Source: Bdellovibrionales bacterium
Lineage (GTDB): Bacteria > Bdellovibrionota_G > JALEGL01 > JAGRAY01
Length of the DNA: 15,345 bases
NCBI GenBank assembly: GCA_020434375.1
Contig: JAGRAY010000026.1
Coordinates: 1 to 15,345, forward strand
Direction of reading: 5' to 3'
A model generated the notes under the pieces. The model worked only from the letters and a program-made list of their open reading frames with translations. It was not told the DNA's origin and searched no databases. This document shows, piece by piece, positions 1 to 5,702 of this stretch. Every line of letters starts with the position of its first letter. The stretch's first letter is position 1. The position numbers and the translations under genes are program-made.

Positions 1-385
1 GGTCCCCAAACGAAAGAACAGCTTCTTTTATTAAATCATTCTTTTTGTTCAAAAGAAGCTTTCGAAACTCCTCGAGTTTCTTTTTGCTCATCGTTGAGGT
101 TCTTACAATTGGAGGAGATTCCACGGTATCAATGTTTGACTTGATAGCAGGAGCTTCTTTAGGCGAAGAAGCGACTGTCGACTTTAAAGCTTTTTTTGGT
201 TTTGCTTTTTTTGATGCTCCAGATAATTTTTTACTGACTTTTTTTGTTGATTTCATAGTTTTAGTTTTTTTTGTAACCTTTTTCGCTGTTTTTGCTAATG
301 CCTTTGGTGTCTTGGTCTTCTTAGTTTTGGTCTTTTTCTTTGTTGTTTTTTTTGCTGAGCTCTTGGACTTTTTCTTCGATTTCAT
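1..385 (-). CDS. DksA/TraR-family protein with lysine-rich H1-like N-terminal tail (partial, 3' end off window)
   Basis: 128 codons are visible and the frame stays open to the left edge. Residues 1-68 contain 32 lysines mixed with Thr, Ser, Ala and Pro, like the tail of histone H1 or bacterial H1-like DNA-binding proteins. After a spacer (about 69-98), residues 99-128 begin MSKKKLEEFRKLLLNKKNDL, which resembles the first coiled-coil helix of DksA/TraR proteins; the zinc finger would lie beyond the window. The ATG at 385 is chosen because GGAGG lies 7 bases upstream. An in-frame ATG at 403 has a poorly placed site, and the ATG at residue 99 has none. The known DksA role is binding RNA polymerase through the secondary channel. 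A DNA- or nucleoid-binding role for the tail is inferred. The phenylalanine-rich open frame on the opposite strand is only the mirror of the lysine codons. Confidence 0.72.
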   Translation of the reverse strand, partial: MKSKKKSKSSAKKTTKKKTKTKKTKTPKALAKTAKKVTKKTKTMKSTKKVSKKLSGASKKAKPKKALKSTVASSPKEAPAIKSNIDTVESPPIVRTSTMSKKKLEEFRKLLLNKKNDLIKEAVLSFGD

Positions 386-435
386 ATTTGACCCTCCAAA
401 CATCCTGAATTGTACCAGGAAATAAAATGTTTATC

Positions 436-464
436 CTTATAGGTAGGTTTTTTCATTTCGACAA
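436..464 (-). promoter_or_regulatory. Candidate sigma70-type promoter for the DksA-like gene
   Basis: Read on the minus strand, TTGTCG (464-459; 4 of 6 to consensus) is followed after 17 bases by TATAAG (441-436; 5 of 6). The start site would give a leader of roughly 45 bases before the ATG at 385. A second possible element, TGGTACAAT (extended -10 type, around 409-416), lies closer to the gene. Prediction from consensus only. Confidence 0.4.
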
Positions 465-522
465 CCTTTTTTACATGGACTGGCGTTTATGATACAGTTC
501 GCGCCTCGAAAGGAGATAACTC

Positions 523-981
523 ATGTTAAAATCAGGCGATAAAGTCCCATCTTTTTCATTAGAGCTCGATACCGGGGAAACCATCACCCACAATACGTTC
601 AAGAATGGACGTTCTATAGTCTATTTTTATCCGAAGGATGACACACCAGGATGCACAAAGGAGGCCTGCGCATTTAGAGACCGCTTTTCCGTTTTTAAGG
701 AAAAGGGCGTTCAAATTTACGGTGTGAGCAAAGATTCAATTGATTCTCATTTAAAATTTAAGAGCAAGTACTCTCTGCCGTTTCCTCTCATTAGTGACCC
801 CGACTTGTCTCTTGCAAAAGCCTTTGGTGCATGGGGCGAAAAAAATATGTATGGCAAAAAATCGTTCGGCATTCTTAGATCCACCTTTGTGGTAGGTCCA
901 AGTGGTACTATTGAAAAGGTTTACCCGAAGGTTAAACCTGAAGAACATGCCGACCAAATATTAAAAGATCTTGCGCTCTAA
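523..981 (+). CDS. bcp: Thioredoxin-dependent peroxiredoxin, Bcp/PrxQ type
   Basis: A 152-residue cytoplasmic thiol peroxidase that reduces H2O2 and organic hydroperoxides using thioredoxin. The signature DDTPGCTKEACAFRD holds the peroxidatic Cys44 and, five residues on, the resolving Cys49 typical of the atypical two-Cys Bcp group. Arg119 in ILRSTFVV is the conserved active-site arginine. Length and start (LKSGDKVPSFSL) match the family. AGGAGAT sits just upstream of the ATG. A TATGAT hexamer at 488-493 could be a -10 element, but no good -35 lies at the right distance. The gene is monocistronic, divergent from the DksA-like gene, and its last 21 bases overlap the 3' end of the convergent gene at 961-1815. 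Family assignment is secure. Confidence 0.96.
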   Translation: MLKSGDKVPSFSLELDTGETITHNTFKNGRSIVYFYPKDDTPGCTKEACAFRDRFSVFKEKGVQIYGVSKDSIDSHLKFKSKYSLPFPLISDPDLSLAKAFGAWGEKNMYGKKSFGILRSTFVVGPSGTIEKVYPKVKPEEHADQILKDLAL

Positions 982-1815
982 CGAAGCATAAACTTCGAGT
1001 TCAGGAATAGATGTTTCTGAATCATGATGATCGGCATATGTATTCGCTACCTGACCTTTTGTGTTACGATCGAGTTCTGCTGCAGCAAAGTGCATGACCG
1101 AAGTACCATGACTTGCGATTTGTTTAATTTTGACGATTTTTTCCTCGGTCACGCCTGACAAACTTGCAAGTTCTACAGTTTTCATTTTTCGAAACCACGT
1201 TAAAGAAGGAATTCCAACGGCAAAGAGGCGTCGAATATCTATTTCATCAAGCGATTCGATTCGCTTGAGCGTACGATATAACTCCACTAAGTTTAAAACC
1301 GCCTTGCGATATCCTCGACAATACAGATTGAACCCTTTTTGAATTTCCACGAACCCCTCGATAACAACTTGCTTAAGTTTCATTTTGGCATGCGAGTCAC
1401 TTTCGCCAAGCGCAAGGAGAATAAGTGACCTAAAAAAAGTGAGATCTTCAGCATGAGAGATGAGGCCTACTTGTTCTACCTTAGGTATGAGAGGGGTAAT
1501 AATAAGTTCGGTGATTTCATAAATCTCTTTAGCATCTTCGCCAGCATCCAGTGCTTTCATGTATCTGGCAATAGGATTTAAAGAGTTTCTTACCATATCT
1601 ATAAAGGTGTCTTGCATTTGTGTAACGGCTGCATCTTGGCCGATCTCATCTGGCACAAATGGCATCTCAGAAGAAAGTTCAATGGCGTCAAGATGACTTT
1701 TCAAATCGTCCGAAATAGAATTTTGTAAATCGCTCCAAAGCTCATCTTCCGACGAAGATAATTCTGTTCGTTCAAAGTGGTCGTCTTTGTTTGAAAAAGG
1801 ATCATTCTCAGGCAT
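961..1815 (-). CDS. Unrecognised protein with helix-hairpin-helix-like C-terminal region
   Basis: 284 residues, soluble, with no signal peptide or membrane segment. Residues 1-60 are acidic and serine-rich (probably disordered), and 61-185 look helical. Residues 194-234 (DIRRLFAVGIPSL, then KTVELASLSGVTEEKIVKI) have the spacing of a helix-hairpin-helix pair as found in DNA-binding proteins: a first 'G-I-P-S' turn and a second 'L-S-G-V-T-E-E' turn. The ATG at 1815 follows a strong AAAGGAGG site. The protein may bind DNA, but that rests on one weak motif and no family was recognised. The stop lies inside the end of the convergent bcp gene. About 210 bp separate it from bioY upstream, so it probably has its own promoter. 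Confidence 0.8.
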   Translation of the reverse strand: MPENDPFSNKDDHFERTELSSSEDELWSDLQNSISDDLKSHLDAIELSSEMPFVPDEIGQDAAVTQMQDTFIDMVRNSLNPIARYMKALDAGEDAKEIYEITELIITPLIPKVEQVGLISHAEDLTFFRSLILLALGESDSHAKMKLKQVVIEGFVEIQKGFNLYCRGYRKAVLNLVELYRTLKRIESLDEIDIRRLFAVGIPSLTWFRKMKTVELASLSGVTEEKIVKIKQIASHGTSVMHFAAAELDRNTKGQVANTYADHHDSETSIPELEVYASLERKIF

Positions 1816-1934
1816 ATCGCCCTCCTTTGAAATTTTTGTTGGTTTTTGGGAAAAAGGATCCTAAATTTTTGCTGCCTTGCAAAAAAATTAGAGTGTCACC
1901 GTTGGGTATCCACGTCGCCATGAGGCCTAACGTA

Positions 1935-1962
1935 ATGGTAGGCTAATGCCACGTATGGTCAA
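1935..1962 (-). promoter_or_regulatory. Candidate promoter for the gene at 961-1815
   Basis: On the minus strand TTGACC (1962-1957; 5 of 6 to the -35 consensus) is followed after 16 bases by TACCAT (1940-1935; 4 of 6). It lies in the only sizeable gap between bioY and the next gene. Consensus match only. Confidence 0.3.
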
Positions 1963-2024
1963 GCAAAAAATTATTTTATATTTGACATCTAGATCTGTTT
2001 TTTGGCAATGTGCTCGGTTAAATC

Positions 2025-2600
2025 TTATCCAAAAAACTTTTGTGTGTTTTTGACCAGAACATTAGGTGTTAATGAAACCAAAGTTGTTTTGATGATGGCA
2101 CCAAAAATAAATGGATAAAGCCCCAGTTGTAAGGCCTTCGACCACGATAAATTCATCACTTGAGCTAACACAATAACTCCCGGTAGAAAAATGACAAACG
2201 ACATGGCAAATAGTCGTAGCCACTTTTTGGCAAAACTTAGCTCATTCCATGGATAGTGAACAAAGCGATAAGCCAAGTATGAAGCAATCAGAAAGCCAAA
2301 AAGGTAACCGCCAGTGGGGCCCCAAATAGCCTTGACCCCGGGAAGATCAACTGCAAAAAAAGGTAACCCGATGCACCCAAGCAAAATATATAAGACCTGT
2401 GAAAAAAAGCCGTACTTACCTAACAGTACGCCACCTAACATGACTACTCCGGTTTGAAGCGTGATGGGAACAGGTGTGAATGGCAACCATATTTTCATTT
2501 GTGCCGAAAGCGCTGTCAAAATAACCCAAAAGCTGACCGCGGCCAGTTTGACTAAAACAGAAGACTTGAGTGACTCAGTTTTTGTTAGTGTCAATTCCAT
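2025..2600 (-). CDS. bioY: BioY biotin transporter, S component of an ECF-type system
   Basis: 191 residues, the usual BioY length, with about six hydrophobic segments. Diagnostic motifs are PVPITLQT (43-50), the LYILLGCIGLPFFA stretch (70-83) and GPTGGYLFGF (94-103). The C-terminal LYPFIFGAIIK (161-171) corresponds to the family's PF..GD..K motif, but the usual Asp is Ala168 here. BioY binds biotin in the inner membrane and either works alone or pairs with an energising BioM/BioN (ECF) module; none is encoded in the window. The ATG at 2600 lies 10 bases inside the end of the upstream small gene, with AGGTAGGG before it, suggesting translational coupling. It is the last gene of the long minus-strand cluster. 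Confidence 0.93.
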   Translation of the reverse strand: MELTLTKTESLKSSVLVKLAAVSFWVILTALSAQMKIWLPFTPVPITLQTGVVMLGGVLLGKYGFFSQVLYILLGCIGLPFFAVDLPGVKAIWGPTGGYLFGFLIASYLAYRFVHYPWNELSFAKKWLRLFAMSFVIFLPGVIVLAQVMNLSWSKALQLGLYPFIFGAIIKTTLVSLTPNVLVKNTQKFFG

Positions 2601-2965
2601 GGTGCCCTACCTTTGCAAAATTCGACAACGTTCGTCAAGTATAAATTGATAAATTTCTCCGGACTTACGTCCGGCGTATTTACTTTTGCAGCTTCGCTGG
2701 CCAAAGGAGCACCTCCCGGGCTGACGCCCGGAGTACTTTTGGAGAAATTTCCAACCGCGAAGCGGTTTGGGGGGGTGGCTCCATCGGCTTTGCCGATGGA
2801 GGGGGCTTTGCCTGCCCCTATAATAGACGTAAAATCATAAACATTTAAACTAGTTACATGGTTTTTTCGACAATGCACTTCATGTGTACTTAAGGGCCAG
2901 GGCTCGACAATCTCTCCACAAAACTCATCGCAAACCTGGCACCTAACACGTATTTGCATAACCAT
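2591..2965 (-). CDS. Small Cys/His-rich protein, C-terminal half encoded by a palindrome cluster
   Basis: The ATG at 2965 overlaps the TAA of the upstream membrane-protein gene as TAATG, giving 124 codons; an ATG two codons later is possible. Residues near the N-terminus carry CQVCDEFC followed by THEVHCRKNH, i.e. several Cys and His residues spaced like a small zinc-binding fold. From about residue 46 to 105 the protein is Gly/Pro/Ala/Ser-rich (for example TPGVSPGG and TPDVSPEK) because the DNA consists of GC-rich inverted repeats. The last 19 residues again look ordinary. I suspect repeat DNA was inserted in frame, or that the frame reads through a repeat-filled former spacer. The stop overlaps the bioY start by 10 bases. 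Family not recognised; zinc binding is inferred. Confidence 0.55.
   Translation of the reverse strand: MVMQIRVRCQVCDEFCGEIVEPWPLSTHEVHCRKNHVTSLNVYDFTSIIGAGKAPSIGKADGATPPNRFAVGNFSKSTPGVSPGGAPLASEAAKVNTPDVSPEKFINLYLTNVVEFCKGRAPWN
2651..2819. repeat. Cluster of short GC-rich hairpins (palindromic element array)
   Basis: Six short inverted repeats lie within about 165 bp. (1) 2659-2674: arms CCGGAC/GTCCGG, loop TTAC. (2) 2689-2699: arms CAGC/GCTG, loop TTC, extended by outer TTTG/CAAA. (3) 2716-2731: arms CCGGGC/GCCCGG, loop TGAC. (4) 2751-2770: CCAACCGC pairs with GCGGTTTGG (one bulge), loop GAA. (5) 2779-2801: a perfect 10-bp stem, arms CTCCATCGGC/GCCGATGGAG, loop TTT. (6) 2801-2817: an imperfect hairpin around GGC TTT GCC. 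In addition AAATTTCTCC (2651-2660) and GGAGAAATTT (2741-2750) are a perfect 10-bp inverted repeat enclosing hairpins 1-3. TACTTTTG recurs at 2681 and 2734. The block is clearly more GC-rich than its surroundings and has no stop codon in the minus-strand frame that reads through it. Confidence 0.85.
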
Positions 2966-3729
2966 TAAAACCAAAAAATACTATGAAGCAGAAGATCATC
3001 GGCACAAAGTTCACCTATAAGAACCATACTTAACAACGCATAGAGTATGCCGGTTGCTGACTGCGTTGATCCTATTTTTACCGTTTGCCATACCAATACA
3101 ACCAACACTGAAGGGCCAACTAAACCAAAGAGAATTCGCGAGAGTAAGATAGCGGTCTTGGTCACATCGTGAATACCCATTGAATGGACGGCGCTCATTA
3201 GTTGATCTACGCCCAGTTGATAGAGCCCCAGAAAAAACAACCCCCATCGAAGCACAATCAGCACAAAAAGTGCACCTACGGAAACCTTAAGAGGGTCCAT
3301 CTTTAACTTAATAGACGAAAGATAGGAATGCCCGACATTCATCGCCACCACCGACATTCCCATCATCAGAGCTCCAACCATAATCGATGTAAATTCTAGA
3401 TAAGAAATATAACCATTTGTTTTAATAGAACTTAGTAGGTCATAGCATTGATACAACAAACTCGTGCCAGCCGTAAATAGCAAAACTTTTGAAACAAGAG
3501 GCAGCAATAGATGAATGGTCGCTCCGTAACAGAGCAGAATCATTCCTGGCCAATAAAAAGCCATCTGACCTTTCCATGAGAAAAACATAAAAACAGAATA
3601 TAATCCAAGAGCCACAAGGGCTGTATTTCGAAAAAACGACACAACCATGTCGTCTCGCTTAATTAAAAGCATCGCCAACGTAATTCCCATAGAAAACGAC
3701 AAACAAAATAGATTAACCATTTGAATCAT
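2965..3729 (-). CDS. Polytopic inner-membrane protein of unknown function
   Basis: 254 residues with about seven to eight hydrophobic segments (near 5-23, 33-51, 60-76, 78-96, 112-131, 149-170, 195-215 and 224-241). Notable polar spots inside or next to membrane segments are GHSYL (133-137), an Arg at 161 and the C-terminal stretch STQSATGILYALL followed by GELCADD. These could mark a cofactor- or quinone-binding integral membrane subunit, but I cannot name a family; the protein is too small and lacks the motifs to be NuoH. The start ATG overlaps the TGA of the ferredoxin gene as ATGA, and the stop overlaps the next start as TAATG, so it is very probably co-translated with both. A role in electron transfer is inferred from the neighbours only. 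Confidence 0.8.
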   Translation of the reverse strand: MIQMVNLFCLSFSMGITLAMLLIKRDDMVVSFFRNTALVALGLYSVFMFFSWKGQMAFYWPGMILLCYGATIHLLLPLVSKVLLFTAGTSLLYQCYDLLSSIKTNGYISYLEFTSIMVGALMMGMSVVAMNVGHSYLSSIKLKMDPLKVSVGALFVLIVLRWGLFFLGLYQLGVDQLMSAVHSMGIHDVTKTAILLSRILFGLVGPSVLVVLVWQTVKIGSTQSATGILYALLSMVLIGELCADDLLLHSIFWF

Positions 3730-3992
3730 CGAAGCCTAACCTCAACTTCTCCTCGAATTCGAGTTTGGCATGCCAGTCGGCAGTTGGCGTCTAAAGCAAC
3801 TAAATGCATTTTTTCGCAAGACGTAGTCATCGAAAGGTTTTCGTGTCCTTTGAGGATATCCACAATACATGTTCCACATGTGCACTTACCTTCGCACTCA
3901 TGTGCTAACTTCAAGTTATTTTCAAGACACACATCTAAAATTGTTTTTCCTCGAATCGTATCGTAGGACTTTCCGTCGATAACAATGGTCAT
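3726..3992 (-). CDS. 2Fe-2S ferredoxin, adrenodoxin/plant-type fold
   Basis: 88 residues. The cluster ligands follow the C-x5-C-x2-C ... C pattern: Cys33, Cys39 and Cys42 in CEGKCTCGTC, and Cys75 in RLACQT. An additional Cys37 inside the loop is also seen in ISC-type ferredoxins (CEKSCACTTC-like). This is a small soluble one-electron carrier. The ATG at 3992 is chosen because TAGGAG lies five bases upstream; an in-frame TTG precedes it by one codon. It starts 8 bp after the metallo-hydrolase gene and its stop overlaps the start of the membrane-protein gene (ATGA). The redox partner is unknown. The tight coupling suggests the membrane protein, and complex I genes lie upstream in the same cluster. 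Confidence 0.93.
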   Translation of the reverse strand: MTIVIDGKSYDTIRGKTILDVCLENNLKLAHECEGKCTCGTCIVDILKGHENLSMTTSCEKMHLVALDANCRLACQTRIRGEVEVRLR

Positions 3993-4000
3993 CAAGACTC

Positions 4001-4852
4001 CTAAAATTCAACAGCATCGCCTGCTGCGAATCCTTTTTTATCTTTTACAATTCTTGAGGCCATCACTGCATCGTCATGTTCATAAAACATGATCCAATTT
4101 TCATTTTGGGCACGCGAGAGGATTGCATTTTTTTCTTCGAGCATCACTAGCGGCTGAAGATCATAGCCCATAATCCATGGCAGAGGAATATGTGCTCTGG
4201 TTGGAAACAAATCTCCACCGTAAAAAACTGTTTGTTTACCATCAGATATCATTGGGTGTTGCTGCGCTTTGGTGTGTCCACAAGACACGTAAAGTTGAAT
4301 GCCAGGCAATAATTCTATTGGGCCATCGTGCAGTTTGAGTTGATCACTTTCAACGAGTGCCTCAAAAATTTCAGGAAGGTAGCTTGCTCTTTCACGCGGA
4401 TTGGGAACCTTGGCAACCTCAAGGTTTTTTTGTTGTAAATGATATGTGGCATTCCTGAATGTTGGTTGCCACTTGCCAGCATTTGTTTGATAGGTGGCTG
4501 CCCCTGCATGGTCAAAATGAAGATGCGTTAGGATCACATCCGTAATATCTTCTTTGAAAACACCCTTTGCTTTAAGAGACGCATCCAGATGATACGTTAC
4601 CTGATCAACATTGAACATGTCTCGAAACTTATTGCCGCCTTTGTCACCAAGGCCACAGTCTACAAGAACTATGTGATCTTTATCTCGGACGAGTAAGGCA
4701 CGCATGGCGAGCCGAATTCGATTTTTTTCATCGGGCTTGTGGAATTTTTCCCATAGCACTTTGGGGACAGTTCCAAACATTGCTCCTCCGTCGAGCCAAA
4801 GAAAACCCGTATGCACTTCGTCTAATTGGTATTGTCCTACGGAAAGACTCAT
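4001..4852 (-). CDS. Metallo-beta-lactamase-fold hydrolase (lactonase/YtnP-like)
   Basis: 283 residues. The full metal-binding set is present: HLHFDH (His110, His112, Asp114, His115), His193 in CGHT, Asp214 in YGGDLF and a late His259. This predicts a two-metal hydrolase. The N-terminal LDGGAMFGTVPKVLW and NRIRLAMRALL are typical of a widespread cytoplasmic subgroup that includes N-acyl-homoserine lactonase-like YtnP proteins. The substrate cannot be read from sequence, so quorum quenching should not be assumed. There is no signal peptide. The start overlaps the DUF2203 gene stop (ATGA at 4849-4852), and the ferredoxin gene begins 8 bp downstream. Confidence 0.92.
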   Translation of the reverse strand: MSLSVGQYQLDEVHTGFLWLDGGAMFGTVPKVLWEKFHKPDEKNRIRLAMRALLVRDKDHIVLVDCGLGDKGGNKFRDMFNVDQVTYHLDASLKAKGVFKEDITDVILTHLHFDHAGAATYQTNAGKWQPTFRNATYHLQQKNLEVAKVPNPRERASYLPEIFEALVESDQLKLHDGPIELLPGIQLYVSCGHTKAQQHPMISDGKQTVFYGGDLFPTRAHIPLPWIMGYDLQPLVMLEEKNAILSRAQNENWIMFYEHDDAVMASRIVKDKKGFAAGDAVEF

Positions 4853-5220
4853 TGAATAGGAACTCGATTGGAAAATCCTTCATTGTAGGCATGAAAAAAA
4901 CCTAAATCGCCTTCGTTATATTGCCAGCAAAAATAACCACTTCCCGAATCAAAGTCGACCAGCCAAAGTCCTTTAGGCACAGCACCTAAACGCTGGATTT
5001 TTTCAGTCCAATCATCTATCGCTTGTTGAACTTCAAGAGATAGCTCGTATTGTTCCTCTGGATTTGAGGACTCTTGAATGCGCTCAACCATAGGTTCTAC
5101 AAATTCCACAGCTTGATCAGTCATCTGCCGAACTTCAGGTAAAATCCGCTTTGCCTCATTTAAAGAAAAGCGTTTTGGTTTTTTAAGATAGATGACATTA
5201 CTTTCATTAGTATTATTCAC
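4849..5220 (-). CDS. DUF2203 family protein
   Basis: 123 residues. The N-terminal FSLNEAKRILPEVRQM and a helical middle are followed by the conserved C-terminal core: LGAVPKGLWLVDFDSGSG, then YFCWQYNEGDLGFFH (96-110) and GFSNRVPI. These match the DUF2203 pattern of 'G-L-V-D-F ... C-W ... G-E ... H ... G-F-x-x-R-x-P-I'. The biochemical role of the family is unknown to me. The start is GTG at 5220, overlapping the nuoI stop as GTGA; the downstream end overlaps the hydrolase start as ATGA. Both overlaps suggest translational coupling inside the operon. Confidence 0.88.
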   Translation of the reverse strand: MNNTNESNVIYLKKPKRFSLNEAKRILPEVRQMTDQAVEFVEPMVERIQESSNPEEQYELSLEVQQAIDDWTEKIQRLGAVPKGLWLVDFDSGSGYFCWQYNEGDLGFFHAYNEGFSNRVPIQ

Positions 5221-5702
5221 AATCGCATGGTCTCCATCTGCGAGTAGTCTTCAAGTAATAAGGTCTTTTTAAATTTGATGCTATCGCGAGAGCCCGAGGA
5301 CATCACATGTGTATTTGACATTCGGATTGCATCAACAGGGCACGCTTCTTCACACATGCCGCACACAATACATCGACCCATATCGATTTCAAATTCAGCA
5401 GGAACTCTCTCCCTTACATTGACGTTTGCGTACTCACCAATCTTAATGGTAATAGCATCGGGCGGGCACACAACTTCACAGAGTTTACAAGCAACGCATT
5501 TTTCAATGCCATTTTCAGCCGTAATAAGCTCTGGATATCCTCGATATCGAAAAGGAAATATCCAACGTTGTTCTGGAAACTGAAGCGTCACTTTCCTTCT
5601 AAAGATATGCTTAAATGTGATCAACAGACCACGCATGATAGCTGGCAAATAAAGGTAATCCCAAAATTTTAGATTGGGTCTGGGTGCAATTTTTATCGCC
5701 AT
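5217..5702 (-). CDS. nuoI: NADH-quinone oxidoreductase subunit I (NuoI)
   Basis: 161 residues. Two 4Fe-4S ferredoxin motifs, CVACKLCEVVCP (Cys69, 72, 75, 79) and CIVCGMCEEACP (Cys111, 114, 117, 121), bind clusters N6a and N6b, which carry electrons from NuoG to NuoB. The N-terminal GLLITFKHIFRRKVTLQFPEQ and RGYPEL are typical of NuoI (TYKY). It is a peripheral-arm subunit on the cytoplasmic face of the inner membrane. The gene begins 10 bases inside the end of nuoG and ends overlapping DUF2203. nuoH, which often lies between nuoG and nuoI, is not here. Confidence 0.96.
   Translation of the reverse strand: MAIKIAPRPNLKFWDYLYLPAIMRGLLITFKHIFRRKVTLQFPEQRWIFPFRYRGYPELITAENGIEKCVACKLCEVVCPPDAITIKIGEYANVNVRERVPAEFEIDMGRCIVCGMCEEACPVDAIRMSNTHVMSSGSRDSIKFKKTLLLEDYSQMETMRL

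Noticed and set aside
45..425. Phenylalanine-rich open frame on the plus strand
   Set aside because: It is the reverse-strand image of the lysine-rich DksA-like gene (AAA/AAG read as TTT/CTT), has no ribosome site and crosses the divergent promoter region.
1862..1890. AT-rich hairpin (arms around ATTTTTGC and GCAAAAA) upstream of the 961-1815 gene
   Set aside because: Few GC pairs, and the U-run lies in the 5' arm of the minus-strand transcript, so it does not fit a terminator. It may be a leader structure, but the evidence is too weak.
2613..2840. 75-codon plus-strand frame through the hairpin cluster
   Set aside because: Palindromes leave both strands open, and this frame has no ribosome site. 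The minus-strand frame is better supported by its TAATG coupling to the upstream gene.
3011..3247. 78-codon minus-strand frame inside the membrane-protein gene
   Set aside because: An out-of-frame shadow of the membrane protein; the main frame has coupled start and stop overlaps on both sides.
4001..4852. Quorum-quenching lactonase assignment for the hydrolase
   Set aside because: The fold and metal ligands are clear, but the HxHxDH family is too broad to give a substrate and no signalling genes are nearby.
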